Notes: generated by a model not told the origin, from the letters alone. 64,000 nucleotides of DNA from Labrys wisconsinensis (GCF_030814995.1 NZ_JAUSVX010000003.1:372001-436000), one strand, 5' to 3'. Shown: positions 25,355-34,233, numbered from the stretch's first letter. Made by a program: numbers and translations.

Positions 25355-25521
25355 CGCGCGCAATCCCCTCTCCCGACTGGGAGAGGGGCAGGGGTGAGGG
25401 TCTAAACGTCTCACCAGAGAAGTATTGACCCATACGACGAGCGTCAAAAATCTCGCCTTTTCCGGAAAAGTCTAGTCCCTCACCCCTGCCCCTCTCCCAG
25501 TCGGGAGAGGGGTTCTGCGCG
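25355..25521. repeat. Long inverted repeat with a central spacer
   Basis: The left arm (25355-25402) and right arm (25473-25521) are nearly perfect inverted copies of about 47 bp, built on CCCTCTCCCGACTGGGAGAG and GGGGCAGGGGTGAGGG. Each arm itself holds a small hairpin (CTCTCCC...GGGAGAG). The spacer of about 70 bp is A/T-richer. It lies between the quinone reductase stop and the convergent GntR gene stop. It resembles rhizobial intergenic palindromic elements and may also end transcription from both sides. Confidence 0.8.
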
Positions 25522-25596
25522 CTACTTTGATTCAGTTACTCGCGAACGCGTGACCAATTGCTCCACCGCGCCGCCGCGTCGCGGCGACCAAGCCCC

Positions 25597-26364
25597 TCAC
25601 AGCCCCGCCGCATCCTTCGACAGCTCGGCGCCGTCGGAGAGATCGTAGCCGAGGCGGCGGGCGGCGCTGGTGATGTGGCGGTGCATCGCCTCGCGCGCCG
25701 CGGCCGGATCGCGCGCCAGGATGGCGTCGTGGATGGCGGAATGCTCGGCGATGTTCATCCGCGCCAGGCTGCCGTCGGGGTCGGCGCGGTTGTGGCGCAT
25801 GAAGCTGATGCTCTGGCGCATCTGGCCGGAGAGGAAGCCGACCACGGTGGCGATATAGGGATTGCCCGTGGCCTGGGCGACGACGCGGTGGAAGTCGAGG
25901 TCCGCGGCCACGCCGTCCACGGCCCAGTCCGCGGCGTTGCGCATGCGCTCCAGCGCTTCGGAGACGGCGGCGCGCTGCTCGCCGTCGGCGCGGCGCGCCG
26001 CCAGGCCCGCGGCGCGGATCTCGAGGATGGCGCGCAGCTCGAAGACGTTCTGGAACACCAGGCGGTCGTTCATCAGCTCGGCGTCGATGCGCAGCATCGC
26101 CGTCGCCTCGCTGCCGACCACGAAGGCGCCGACGCCCTGGCGCGACTGCACCACCCCGTCGGAGCGCAGCCGGGCGATCGCCTCGCGCACCACGTTGCGG
26201 CTGACGCCGAAGCGGTCGGCCAGCGCCTGTTCCGGCGGCAGGCGGTCGCCCTGCTTCAAGCGGCCGGCAGCGATCTCCTGGGTGATGGCGGCGGCGACCC
26301 GCGAGGGCAGCTGCGGCATCCGCCCGAGGGCGCCGATCCGCATCGGGGTTGCATCAGGCGTCAT
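25597..26364 (-). CDS. GntR/FadR-family (FCD domain) regulator of the sugar operon
   Basis: A 255-residue regulator. The winged helix covers about 18-85 (LPSRVAAAITQEIAAGRLKQ, LPPEQALADRFGVSRNVVRE, VQSRQGVGAFVV). The FCD all-helical ligand domain covers about 100-240, with the metal-site residues in ADLDFHRVVAQATGN (Asp/His), EHSAIHDAILARDP (His) and REAMHRHI (His). It is divergent from the transporter operon starting at 26783. The palindrome TTGTCCTACAA at 26494-26504 in the shared region is a typical FCD operator, so repression relieved by a sugar acid is likely. Confidence 0.93.
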   Translation of the reverse strand: MTPDATPMRIGALGRMPQLPSRVAAAITQEIAAGRLKQGDRLPPEQALADRFGVSRNVVREAIARLRSDGVVQSRQGVGAFVVGSEATAMLRIDAELMNDRLVFQNVFELRAILEIRAAGLAARRADGEQRAAVSEALERMRNAADWAVDGVAADLDFHRVVAQATGNPYIATVVGFLSGQMRQSISFMRHNRADPDGSLARMNIAEHSAIHDAILARDPAAAREAMHRHITSAARRLGYDLSDGAELSKDAAGL

Positions 26365-26782
26365 GGCTCGGCCGCAGGTCCTCGTGACGGCCGCGATACG
26401 GCCAGCCCTGCCCTGACCATGGCCCCCTCGCCCCGCCAGGAATAGCGCCAGCCCGACACGACCATGCCCGTTCTCAGAATTTTCATCCGGTACTTGTCCT
26501 ACAATAGAATGGTCTGATATGCCTAGTCCATAAGAAGCCGCCGGCGGGCGTCAGCCCGGCGAGACGGCTCGAGGAGGAGGCGCCAATCCCTTGCGACGGC
26601 CGACGCGCCGGGCTCTGCCGCGCGAACCGTCGAAGTGACCCGCCGGAACCGATCACGCGCCTTTGCCGGCGCCACGCCGCGCGACCCGTGTGGCCGCGGC
26701 GCCGGCAGGACGCGCTGGACTGCGCCCGCCGGCCATTCCGGCCTCGGGCGTTCGCACGGCCTGGACACGGGAGGAAAAACCA
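26365..26782. other. Divergent intergenic region, GntR gene / sugar operon
   Basis: About 418 bp with no gene. It holds an AT-rich patch at 26475-26525 with the GntR-type palindrome at 26494-26504. GGAGG at 26771-26775 is the ribosome binding site of the binding-protein gene. The 26525-26770 segment is probably a long leader of the operon; no riboswitch-like fold was recognised. Confidence 0.5.
26494..26504. promoter_or_regulatory. GntR-type operator TTGTCCTACAA
   Basis: TTGT-CCT-ACAA is a perfect 11-bp dyad in an AT-rich island 130 bp upstream of the GntR start and 279 bp upstream of the transporter operon. Odd-length TTGT-N3-ACAA sites are common for FCD-type GntR repressors. The link to the adjacent regulator is inferred from position. 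Confidence 0.6.
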
Positions 26783-27784
26783 ATGAGCCTTGATCGACGC
26801 CAGTTTTCCCTGAGCCTGTTCGCGGCGGCCGCCGCCGGGGCGCTGCCGGGCGCCGCCCGCGCCGAGGGGGAGAAGACCATCGCGCTGATGTTCGACGCCT
26901 TCGATTCCGACTTCTGGATCACCGGCAATACGATCCTCAAGGCCAAGGCCAAGGCGAATGGCTGGACCACGCTGGAATCGATCTCCAACCGCGACCAGAA
27001 CAAGCAGAACGACCAGGTCAAGGCGATGGTGGAGCGCAAGGTCGACGGGATCATCTTCATCCCGACCGACAACAACGCGGCGATTCCCGCCATCCGCACC
27101 GCCAATGCGGCCAATGTGCCGATCGTGTTCTTCAACCGGCCGCCGGCGCCCAACGACAACAAATACATCGCCATCCAGGCCGACAACCGCAAGATCATGC
27201 AGATCACGGTGCAGGCGCTGGTCGACATCGCCAAGAAGCAGGGCGGCAAGTACAAGGCCTGCGTGCTGATGGGCGACCTCGGCGACAACAACGCCGTGCA
27301 GCGCCGCGACGGCGCGCTCGACATCCTCGACCAGAACAAGGACCTCGTCGAGGTCGTCGCCCGCGTCGCCACCGAGTGGAACACCGACAAGGCCTTCGCC
27401 GGCCTGACCAACGCCCTGCAGGCCAACCCCGACATCAATCTCCTGGTCTCGCCCTCGGACTCCCAGGACGCGGTGATCGAGCAGGTGCTGAAGACCGCCG
27501 GCAAGTGGCACAAGACCGGCGAGGAGGGCCATGTGCTGTTCTCCGGCTTCGACGGCGACCAGAACGGCTACCGCCTGCTCAGCACCGGCTACATGGACGT
27601 CAACGGCGTGCAGAACCTGTTCTACGAGGTCGACCTCGCCTACGGCGCCTTCAAGGACATCTGGGCCGGCAAGCAGCCCGCGCAGATGCTGATCGACCCG
27701 GGCTTCGCCATCAGCCAGGCGACGCTGGAGGCCAAGCGCGAGGACATGTGGGGCTACCATGTCTGGAAGGAGAAGAATCCGTGA
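26783..27784 (+). CDS. RbsB-like sugar ABC transporter substrate-binding protein
   Basis: A 333-residue periplasmic binding protein with an N-terminal signal MSLDRRQFSLSLFAAAAAGA that has a twin-arginine-like D-R-R-Q-F motif, suggesting possible Tat export. Mature features: TIALMFDAFDSDFWITGN, the MVERKVDGIIFIPTDNNAAI block, VPIVFFNRPP and HVLFSGFDGDQNGYRLLSTG. These are typical of the peripla_BP_4 group close to galactose/ribose binders; two nearby Asn/Asp-rich blocks resemble calcium-binding galactose types. It is first in an operon of seven genes in the same direction. The ligand is unknown; the downstream genes point to a sugar or sugar acid. Confidence 0.92.
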   Translation: MSLDRRQFSLSLFAAAAAGALPGAARAEGEKTIALMFDAFDSDFWITGNTILKAKAKANGWTTLESISNRDQNKQNDQVKAMVERKVDGIIFIPTDNNAAIPAIRTANAANVPIVFFNRPPAPNDNKYIAIQADNRKIMQITVQALVDIAKKQGGKYKACVLMGDLGDNNAVQRRDGALDILDQNKDLVEVVARVATEWNTDKAFAGLTNALQANPDINLLVSPSDSQDAVIEQVLKTAGKWHKTGEEGHVLFSGFDGDQNGYRLLSTGYMDVNGVQNLFYEVDLAYGAFKDIWAGKQPAQMLIDPGFAISQATLEAKREDMWGYHVWKEKNP

Positions 27785-27830
27785 GCCGCGGCAAGGCCCT
27801 GCCGCCCGCGTGGCCCCGCGGGCTGCCCCC

Positions 27831-28877
27831 ATGGCGGAGCTGAGCAGCGCCCTCGCGGACGCATCGGGCGGGACCCGTTCCCGCCCGATGCGGCTCGTGC
27901 GCAGGGTCCTGTTTTCCGACTATCTCGTGCTCTGCCTGACCCTGCTCTATGTCGCGGCGATCTGGCCGTTCGTGCCCGAGATCCTCAATCCGAGCAATCT
28001 GACGGATATCTTCCTTCAGGTCCTGCCCCTGTTCATCGCCGCCATCGGCCTGATGCTGGTGCTGATGGTGGCGCAGATCGACCTCTCCGCCACCTCGATC
28101 ATGGCGACGGCGAGCGTCGTCGGCGCCTCGATCATGACCAGCCAGGACGGCTATCTCGCCGGCAGCGCCTGGGCGCCGCTCGCCGCGGTCGCCGCCTTCC
28201 TGGCGGTCGGCCTGGCGATCGGCGCGCTCAACGGCGCCTGCACCGCCCTGTTCGGCATGCCCTCCTTCCTGGTGACGCTGACGACGATGATGTTCTTCAG
28301 CGGCGCGGCCATCTGGTACACCGCCGGCCACACCAGCTCGGGATCGAGCATCGGCGCCCTGCCGCCGGCCTTCCTGGCGCTCGGCTATGGCGGCGTCCTC
28401 GGCATTCCCTATGCCGCCATCGCCACGGCCGCCATCGCCGTCGGCGTGCATCTCATGCTGTCGCGCTCCCTCTTCGGCCGCTGGCTGTTCGCGGTCGGCC
28501 TCAACCCGCAGGCGGCGGCCATCTCCGGCGTGCCGGTCCGGCGCGTGGTGATCGCCACCTTCGTGCTCTCCGGCCTGCTCTCCGCCGTCGCCGCCATCGT
28601 CTATACCGGCCGCCTGGAGGCGGGCACGCCGATCCTCGGCCAGCGCATCCTGCTCGACGTCATCGGCGCGGCTGTCATCGGCGGCGTCAGCCTGTTCGGC
28701 GGCAGCGGCAAGGTCAGCGGCGTGTTCTTCGGCGTGCTGTTCCTCAGCGTCGTCGACAACGGCCTGCAGCTCCTCGGCCTGTCGCTCTCGGCGGTCTACG
28801 CCATCAAGGGCGGGGTCATCCTGTTCGCGGCGGTGACGGACGCCGTGCGCCACCGCGTCGCTGCCCGGGGAGGATGA
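27831..28877 (+). CDS. Sugar ABC transporter permease (first of two)
   Basis: A 348-residue RbsC-type membrane protein with about 9-10 hydrophobic segments. Family motifs are LMLVLMVAQIDLSATSIMAT and GAAVIGGVSLFGGSGKVSGV. The start at 27831 was chosen because it gives a short hydrophilic N-terminus before the first membrane helix at about residue 30. It lies 46 bp after the binding-protein stop and 4 bp before the ATPase start. The operon has a second permease after the ATPase, so the channel is probably a heterodimer. Confidence 0.92.
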   Translation: MAELSSALADASGGTRSRPMRLVRRVLFSDYLVLCLTLLYVAAIWPFVPEILNPSNLTDIFLQVLPLFIAAIGLMLVLMVAQIDLSATSIMATASVVGASIMTSQDGYLAGSAWAPLAAVAAFLAVGLAIGALNGACTALFGMPSFLVTLTTMMFFSGAAIWYTAGHTSSGSSIGALPPAFLALGYGGVLGIPYAAIATAAIAVGVHLMLSRSLFGRWLFAVGLNPQAAAISGVPVRRVVIATFVLSGLLSAVAAIVYTGRLEAGTPILGQRILLDVIGAAVIGGVSLFGGSGKVSGVFFGVLFLSVVDNGLQLLGLSLSAVYAIKGGVILFAAVTDAVRHRVAARGG

Positions 28878-28881
28878 GGCG

Positions 28882-30387
28882 ATGGCGGAGGTGCTGCTGC
28901 GCATCGAGAACCTCGACAAGAGCTTCTTCGGCGTGCCGGTGCTGCGCGACGTCGGCTTCGAGCTGAAGCGCGGTCATGTGCTCGGCCTCGTCGGCGAGAA
29001 CGGCTCGGGCAAGTCCACGACCATGAACATCCTCGGCGGCATCCATCGCCGCGACGGCGGCCGTATCGAGCTGGAGGGGCGCGACTATGCGCCGGAGAGC
29101 TCTCGCGAAGCGCAGGCGCGCGGCATCGCCTTCATCCACCAGGAGCTCAGCCTCTTCCCCAACCTCTCGATCGAGGAGAATATCTTCCTCGATCATTTCC
29201 CGCGGCTCGGAGGCCTGCCCTTCATCGACCGGCGGCGCATGCGCGAGCGCGCCCGCGCCGCCCTCGACCTCGTCGACCTGAAAGTGGCGCCGGGAACGCC
29301 GGTGAGCCGCCTGCCCCAGGGCGAGCGGCAGCTGGTCGAGATCGTCAAGGCGCTGAGCCGCGAGGCGAAGCTGATCATCTTCGACGAGCCGACCACCTCG
29401 CTCACCGCCCGCGAATCCGAGCGCCTGTTCGGCATCATCGAGCGCCTGCGCGGCCAGGGCCTGTCGGTGATCTATATCAGCCACATCCTCGGCGACGTGC
29501 TGCGGCTGTGCGACGACATCGTGGTGCTGCGCGACGGCCAGGTGATGGCGGCCGAGCCGCGCGCCGCCTTCGCCGTCGAGCGCATGATCACGCTGATGGT
29601 CGGGCGCACCATCGACCACCTGTTCCCGGAGCGGACGACCGAGCCCGACCGCAGCCGCGCCGCGCTCGCGGTGCGCGGCCTCTCCCAGCCCGGCGTGGTC
29701 AAGGACATCGCCTTCGACCTCCACCCCGGCGAGGTGCTGGGCGTCTCCGGGCTGATGGGCGCCGGGCGCTCGGAGCTGGCGCGGATCCTGTTCGGGCTCG
29801 ACGGCTACGCCGCCGGCGAGATCCTGGTGCACGGGCGCCGGCTGCCGCCGCGCTCGCCGCGCCAGGCGATGGAGCAGGGCCTGGCCTTCCTCACCGAGGA
29901 CCGGCGCGGCGAGGGCCTGATGATGGAGGCCTCGATCCGCGACAACATCGTGCTGCCCTCCCTGCCCGACCATGCCGGCCCGTTCCTGCGGCTCCTCAAC
30001 CCGGCCGAGCTGGGCGAGATGGCGCAGACCATGGCGGAACGGGTCAAGGTCAACGCCCGCACGCTCGACCGCACCGCGGTGCGCACGCTCTCCGGCGGCA
30101 ACCAGCAGAAGGTGGTGATCGCCAAATGGCTGCTGCGCCGGCCTTCGGTGTTCATCCTGGACGAGCCGACGCGCGGCATCGACGTCGGCGCCAAGTACGA
30201 AGTGTACAAGATCATCAACCAGCTGGTCGGCGAGGGCGCGGCGGTGCTGCTGATCTCCTCGGAGATCGAGGAGCTGATCGGCATGACCGACCGGATCATG
30301 GTGATGGCGCGCGGCGAGGTTCGCGGCTTCTACGACCGGGCGCAATACCGGCGCGAGACGCTGCTGCGCGCGGCCCTGTGGGATTGA
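28882..30387 (+). CDS. Sugar ABC transporter ATP-binding protein with two ATPase domains
   Basis: A 501-residue RbsA/MglA-type protein. Domain 1 has Walker A GENGSGKST (38-46), the less canonical signature LPQGERQLVEIVKALS and Walker B IIFDEPTTSLT. Domain 2 has the degenerate P-loop GLMGAGRSELAR, the full signature TLSGGNQQKVVIAKWL and Walker B VFILDEPTRGIDVG. One active and one degenerate site is normal in this family. It sits between two permease genes with gaps of 4 and 5 bp. Confidence 0.96.
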   Translation: MAEVLLRIENLDKSFFGVPVLRDVGFELKRGHVLGLVGENGSGKSTTMNILGGIHRRDGGRIELEGRDYAPESSREAQARGIAFIHQELSLFPNLSIEENIFLDHFPRLGGLPFIDRRRMRERARAALDLVDLKVAPGTPVSRLPQGERQLVEIVKALSREAKLIIFDEPTTSLTARESERLFGIIERLRGQGLSVIYISHILGDVLRLCDDIVVLRDGQVMAAEPRAAFAVERMITLMVGRTIDHLFPERTTEPDRSRAALAVRGLSQPGVVKDIAFDLHPGEVLGVSGLMGAGRSELARILFGLDGYAAGEILVHGRRLPPRSPRQAMEQGLAFLTEDRRGEGLMMEASIRDNIVLPSLPDHAGPFLRLLNPAELGEMAQTMAERVKVNARTLDRTAVRTLSGGNQQKVVIAKWLLRRPSVFILDEPTRGIDVGAKYEVYKIINQLVGEGAAVLLISSEIEELIGMTDRIMVMARGEVRGFYDRAQYRRETLLRAALWD

Positions 30388-30392
30388 GCGCC

Positions 30393-31370
30393 ATGCCGAA
30401 CCGTCACAAGCTCGCCCTCCTCGCGCTGCGCTTCGCGCCGCTGATCCTGTTCGCTGCCCTGCTGCTCGCCTTCGGCAGCCAGTCCGACCGCTTCCTGACC
30501 TTCGCCAATTTCCGCAACATCCTGACCCAGGCCACCCATGTGGCGGTCATGGCGATCGGCATGACCTTCGTGCTGCTGGTGCGCGGGGTCGACCTCTCCG
30601 TCGGCTCGACCATGTATCTCGTCGTGGTGGTGCTCGGCCTCTATCTCCACGACCTGCCGCTGATCGTCTCGATCCCGGCCATCCTGGCGATCGGGCTCGC
30701 CTTCGGCGCGGTCAACGCCTGGTTCACCACCTATCTGAAGATCGCCGCCTTCATCACCACGCTGGCGACGCTGTTCATCGGGCGTGGCTTCGCCCTCTAC
30801 CTCTCCGAGACCAGGATGGTGTTCCAAAGCGACGTGGTGCAGACGCTCGGGCGTTCCTCGGCGCTGGACGTGCCCTGGGCGATCTGGATCCTGGCGGTCG
30901 TGGCCGCCCTCGCCTGGATCGTCCTGACCCAGACCCCCTACGGCCGCCAGATCTACGCCGTCGGCGCCGACCCGGAGGCGGCGGCCAAGGCCGGCATCCG
31001 CGTCAAGCCGATCGTGTTCTCCGTGTTCTGCATCTGCGGCGTCTGCGCCGCCATCGGCGCGCTGATCTCGGTGTCGCAGGTGGGCGCCGCGGCCGCGACC
31101 TTCGGCTACCAGAAGGAATTCCCGGTGATCGCCGCCGCGGTGCTGGGGGGCACCAGCCTGTTCGGCGGGCGCGGCGGCGTCGCCGGCAGCATCTTCGGCG
31201 CCGTGCTGGTGCAGACCACCGAGAACGGCCTCGTGATGCTCAACGCCGACCCGTATCTCTATCCCCTGGTCAACAGCGCCATCATCTTTCTCGCCGCCTG
31301 GGTCGACGGCCGGCGCACCGCGATCACCGAGCGGCTCGAGCAGCGCAAGATCCGCATCGAACCCACCTGA
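30393..31370 (+). CDS. Sugar ABC transporter permease (second of two)
   Basis: A 325-residue RbsC-type membrane protein with about 8-10 hydrophobic segments. Motifs include FVLLVRGVDLSVGSTMYLVV, YGRQIYAVGADPEAAAKAGI and [20 protein letters not shown]. It starts 5 bp after the ATPase stop. It is similar in layout to the permease at 27831-28877 but clearly diverged, so this is not a recent duplication. Confidence 0.94.
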   Translation: MPNRHKLALLALRFAPLILFAALLLAFGSQSDRFLTFANFRNILTQATHVAVMAIGMTFVLLVRGVDLSVGSTMYLVVVVLGLYLHDLPLIVSIPAILAIGLAFGAVNAWFTTYLKIAAFITTLATLFIGRGFALYLSETRMVFQSDVVQTLGRSSALDVPWAIWILAVVAALAWIVLTQTPYGRQIYAVGADPEAAAKAGIRVKPIVFSVFCICGVCAAIGALISVSQVGAAAATFGYQKEFPVIAAAVLGGTSLFGGRGGVAGSIFGAVLVQTTENGLVMLNADPYLYPLVNSAIIFLAAWVDGRRTAITERLEQRKIRIEPT

Positions 31371-31394
31371 TCCCCCTCCCCACAGGACGCGACC

Positions 31395-32090
31395 ATGACA
31401 GACCGGCCCTTCGCCGCCGCCGACCTCGAGATCCTCAAGCGCTGGGACACGCCGACCATCTGCAACGGCCTGGAGCTGGTCGTGCCCGAGCGGCGCGCCG
31501 TCGGCTTCACCGTCGAGCCGATGGTCGCGGTCGACCGCAAGCTGCCGCCGATCGTCGGCCTGGCGCGCACCGGCCTGATCCGCGCCAAGGAGCCGCCGCG
31601 CGGGCCGATCCCGCCGCGCGAGGACTGGTACGACTATGTCGCCGCCACCGACCTGCCGACGATCGCCCTGATCCAGGACATCGACGACCGGCCGGGCTAC
31701 GGCGCGTTCTGGGGCGAGGTGCAGACCACCGTGCATGCCGGGCTCGGGGTCGCCGGCTGCGTCACCAACGGCTCGTTCCGCGACCTCGACATGCTGGCGC
31801 CGGGCTTCCAGATCGTCGGCGGGCGCATCGGGCCGAGCCATGCCCATGTCCACATGGTGCAGATGCGCTGCGACGTGAACGTGTTCGGCATGCTTGCCCG
31901 GCACGACGACGTCATCCATGCCGATTTCCACGGCGCAGTGGTGATCCCCGCCGAGGCCGTGCGCCGGCTGCCGGAGGCGATCGACCTGGTCTCGCGGCGC
32001 GAGAAGGTGATCCTCGACCGGGCCCGCGCGCCCGGCTTCACCAGCGCCGACATGCGCGAGGCGCTGAAGCGCGCCGGCGAGATCCACTGA
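31395..32090 (+). CDS. RraA-family protein, probable HMG/CHA-type aldolase
   Basis: A 231-residue protein of the RraA / 4-hydroxy-4-methyl-2-oxoglutarate aldolase superfamily. The core block GCVTNGSFRDLDML (121-134) contains the Arg129-Asp130 pair that in aldolase members binds pyruvate and magnesium. DTPTICNGLELV near the N-terminus and the ARHDDVIHADFHGAVVIPAE block are further family marks. In a sugar operon the most likely task is retro-aldol cleavage of a keto acid made by the two dehydrogenases that follow. RNase E inhibition, the name-giving role in E. coli, is unlikely here. It lies 25 bp after the permease. Confidence 0.87.
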   Translation: MTDRPFAAADLEILKRWDTPTICNGLELVVPERRAVGFTVEPMVAVDRKLPPIVGLARTGLIRAKEPPRGPIPPREDWYDYVAATDLPTIALIQDIDDRPGYGAFWGEVQTTVHAGLGVAGCVTNGSFRDLDMLAPGFQIVGGRIGPSHAHVHMVQMRCDVNVFGMLARHDDVIHADFHGAVVIPAEAVRRLPEAIDLVSRREKVILDRARAPGFTSADMREALKRAGEIH

Positions 32091-32111
32091 CGAGCGGGAG
32101 GGAGAGCAGAC

Positions 32112-33149
32112 ATGGCAGGCCCCTTGCTCCGCGTCGGCGTGATCGGCTGCGGCTTCTTCGCCGAGAACCACCTGGCCGCCTGGGCCGGCATGGAGGGCAT
32201 CGTCCTGGCCGCGGTGTGCGACCTCGACGAAGCCAAGGCCCGCGCCGCGGCGCAGAAGTTCGGCGCGGCCGCAGCCTATCGCGATGCAGCCGAGATGCTG
32301 GCCAAGGAGCAGCTCGACTTCGTCGACATCGTCACCACCATGGGCTCGCACGCCGCGCTGGTCGGCCTGGCGGCGCAGCGGCGCCTGCCGATGATCGTGC
32401 AGAAGCCGCTGGCGCCGACATGGGAGGCGGCGGTCGGCATCGTCGAGACCTGCCGGGCCGCCGGCATCCCGATGATGGTGCACGAGAACACCCGCTTCCT
32501 CACCCCCGTACGCGCGGCACGCGCGGTGATCGACGGGGGCGAGATCGGCACCCCGACCTGGGCCCGCATCGCCTTCCGCACCGGCCACGACATCTATGGC
32601 AAGCAGCCCTATCTGGCGAAGGAGGAGCACTTCGTGCTGCTCGACCTCGGCGTGCACATGCTCGACGTGGCGCGCTACCTCCTCGGCGACGTCGCGCGGC
32701 TCTATTGCCAGAGCGAGAGCATCAAGCCGGGCATTGCCGGCGAGGACATGGCGACCACGGTGCTGCGCCACCAGGCCGGGGCGACCAGCGTGGTCGAGTG
32801 CAGCTATGCCAGCCCGATCCATCCCGATCCGTTCCCGCAGCTGGTGCTGCAGATCGAGGGCATGCGCGGCAGCCTGCGCGTCGATCCCGGCTACCGCATG
32901 ACCGTCGCCGCCGAGGGTGCCGTGCGGGAGGTCGACGTCTCGCCGGCCCTGTTCCCGTGGTCAACGCCGCCCTGGCACGGCACGCAGGAGAGCGTGGTGC
33001 GCACCCAGGAGCACTGGGTCAAGTGCCTGCGCCAAGGCATCGAGCCGGAGACGTCGGGCACCGACAGCCTGAAGACCTACGGCCTGGTCTGGGGCGCCTA
33101 TGAGTCCACCCGCAGCGGCCAGGCGGTGACGCCGCTCGACCAGCGGTGA
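32112..33149 (+). CDS. Gfo/Idh/MocA-family NAD(P)-dependent oxidoreductase
   Basis: A 345-residue sugar/inositol dehydrogenase-like enzyme. The Rossmann motif GVIGCGFFAENHLAAW (9-24) is at the N-terminus. The usual E-K-P triplet reads QKP (97-99), which keeps the catalytic Lys98. The second conserved block LDLGVHMLD provides Asp178 and His182. It probably oxidises a sugar or cyclic polyol ring hydroxyl after uptake. It is 22 bp after the RraA gene, with GAGGGAG as ribosome site, and 34 bp before the hydroxyacid dehydrogenase gene. Confidence 0.92.
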   Translation: MAGPLLRVGVIGCGFFAENHLAAWAGMEGIVLAAVCDLDEAKARAAAQKFGAAAAYRDAAEMLAKEQLDFVDIVTTMGSHAALVGLAAQRRLPMIVQKPLAPTWEAAVGIVETCRAAGIPMMVHENTRFLTPVRAARAVIDGGEIGTPTWARIAFRTGHDIYGKQPYLAKEEHFVLLDLGVHMLDVARYLLGDVARLYCQSESIKPGIAGEDMATTVLRHQAGATSVVECSYASPIHPDPFPQLVLQIEGMRGSLRVDPGYRMTVAAEGAVREVDVSPALFPWSTPPWHGTQESVVRTQEHWVKCLRQGIEPETSGTDSLKTYGLVWGAYESTRSGQAVTPLDQR

Positions 33150-33183
33150 TCTCTCCTCCCTCGCCGCAACCACGGACGCTGGC

Positions 33184-34221
33184 ATGACCGCCCCCCGCAT
33201 CGGCCTCACCGCCGACCTCTTCGACAGCCGTGGACGGCCGATGTTCGGCACCGGCCCGCTCGACCTCCTCGCCCAGGCGGGCCTGACCTGGACGAGGCTG
33301 CCGCCGGACGGCGGCGCCATCGATCCGGCCGCCGTGGCTGATTTCGACGCCCTGCTGATCGGCGGCTCGCGCCTGGGCGAGGCCTCGCTGGCCCGCGACG
33401 GCGGCCGGCTGCGCATCGTGGCCCGCAACGGCGTCGGCCATGACGCGGTCGACGGCGCCGCCCTGGCCCGGCGTGGCATCCTCCTGACCAATTCGCCGGT
33501 GGCGGTGCGCCATCCCGTCGCCGCCATGGCGCTCGCCTTCATGCTGGCGCTCGGCATGCGCCTGCCGCTGAAGGCGCGCCTCGCCCGCGAGGCACGCTGG
33601 GCCGAGCGCGGCGACTTTCCCGGCACGGGCCTGCCCGGCCGCACGCTCGCCATCGTCGGCGTCGGCGGCATCGGCCGCGAGCTGGTCCGGCTGGTCCAGC
33701 CCTTCGGCATGCGCATCCTGGCGGCCGATCCCTTCGTCGCGCCCGCGCAGCTCGCCGGCCTGCCGGTCGAGCTCATGCCGCTCGAGGCAGCGCTGGCGCA
33801 GGCGGATTTCGTGGTGATCGCCTGCCTGCTGAACGAGACCACCCGCAAGCTGATCGACGCGCCGCGCCTGGCGCTCATGAAGCCGACCGCCTTCCTGATC
33901 AACGTGGCGCGCGGCCCGATCGTCGACGAGGCCGCGCTGATCGCCGCGCTGCAGGCGGGCTCGATCGCCGGCGCCGGCCTCGACGTGTTCGAGCGCGAGC
34001 CGGCCGACCCCGCCAATCCCCTGCTCGCCATGGACACCGTCATCGCCACACCCCACTCGCTGTGCTGGACCGACGGCTTTGTCGACGGCGTGGCGCGGGA
34101 CGCGATCAAGGGCATCGTCGCGGCGATGCAGGGGCGGCTGCCGGACCATGTCGTCAACCCCGACGCGATCGGCCATGGCAGGGTCGGGCAATGGCTGGGA
34201 AAGTCCGCGGGCCCGGCGTGA
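33184..34221 (+). CDS. D-2-hydroxyacid dehydrogenase (NAD-binding)
   Basis: A 345-residue member of the D-isomer-specific 2-hydroxyacid dehydrogenase family. The NAD motif is VGVGGIGREL (158-167); the catalytic Arg-Glu-His triad is visible as R243 (INVARGPIVDE), E272 (FEREPADP) and H291 (TPHSLC). The Trp after the His that other members have in the THW/HIA position is displaced. It is the last gene of the sugar operon and would interconvert a 2-hydroxy and 2-keto acid, a fitting partner for the RraA-like aldolase. A decayed copy of its 3' end lies at 35621-35895. Confidence 0.92.
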   Translation: MTAPRIGLTADLFDSRGRPMFGTGPLDLLAQAGLTWTRLPPDGGAIDPAAVADFDALLIGGSRLGEASLARDGGRLRIVARNGVGHDAVDGAALARRGILLTNSPVAVRHPVAAMALAFMLALGMRLPLKARLAREARWAERGDFPGTGLPGRTLAIVGVGGIGRELVRLVQPFGMRILAADPFVAPAQLAGLPVELMPLEAALAQADFVVIACLLNETTRKLIDAPRLALMKPTAFLINVARGPIVDEAALIAALQAGSIAGAGLDVFEREPADPANPLLAMDTVIATPHSLCWTDGFVDGVARDAIKGIVAAMQGRLPDHVVNPDAIGHGRVGQWLGKSAGPA

Positions 34222-34233
34222 GACCTGCCGCCG

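Noticed and set aside
27831-31370. Recent duplication of the two sugar permease genes
   Set aside because: They share family motifs only; overall the sequences are too different for a recent copy, and two-permease operons are common in this family.
30330-32822. 830-codon - strand frame opposite permease, RraA and Gfo/Idh/MocA genes
   Set aside because: His/Gln/Asp/Gly-rich shadow translation without any motif.
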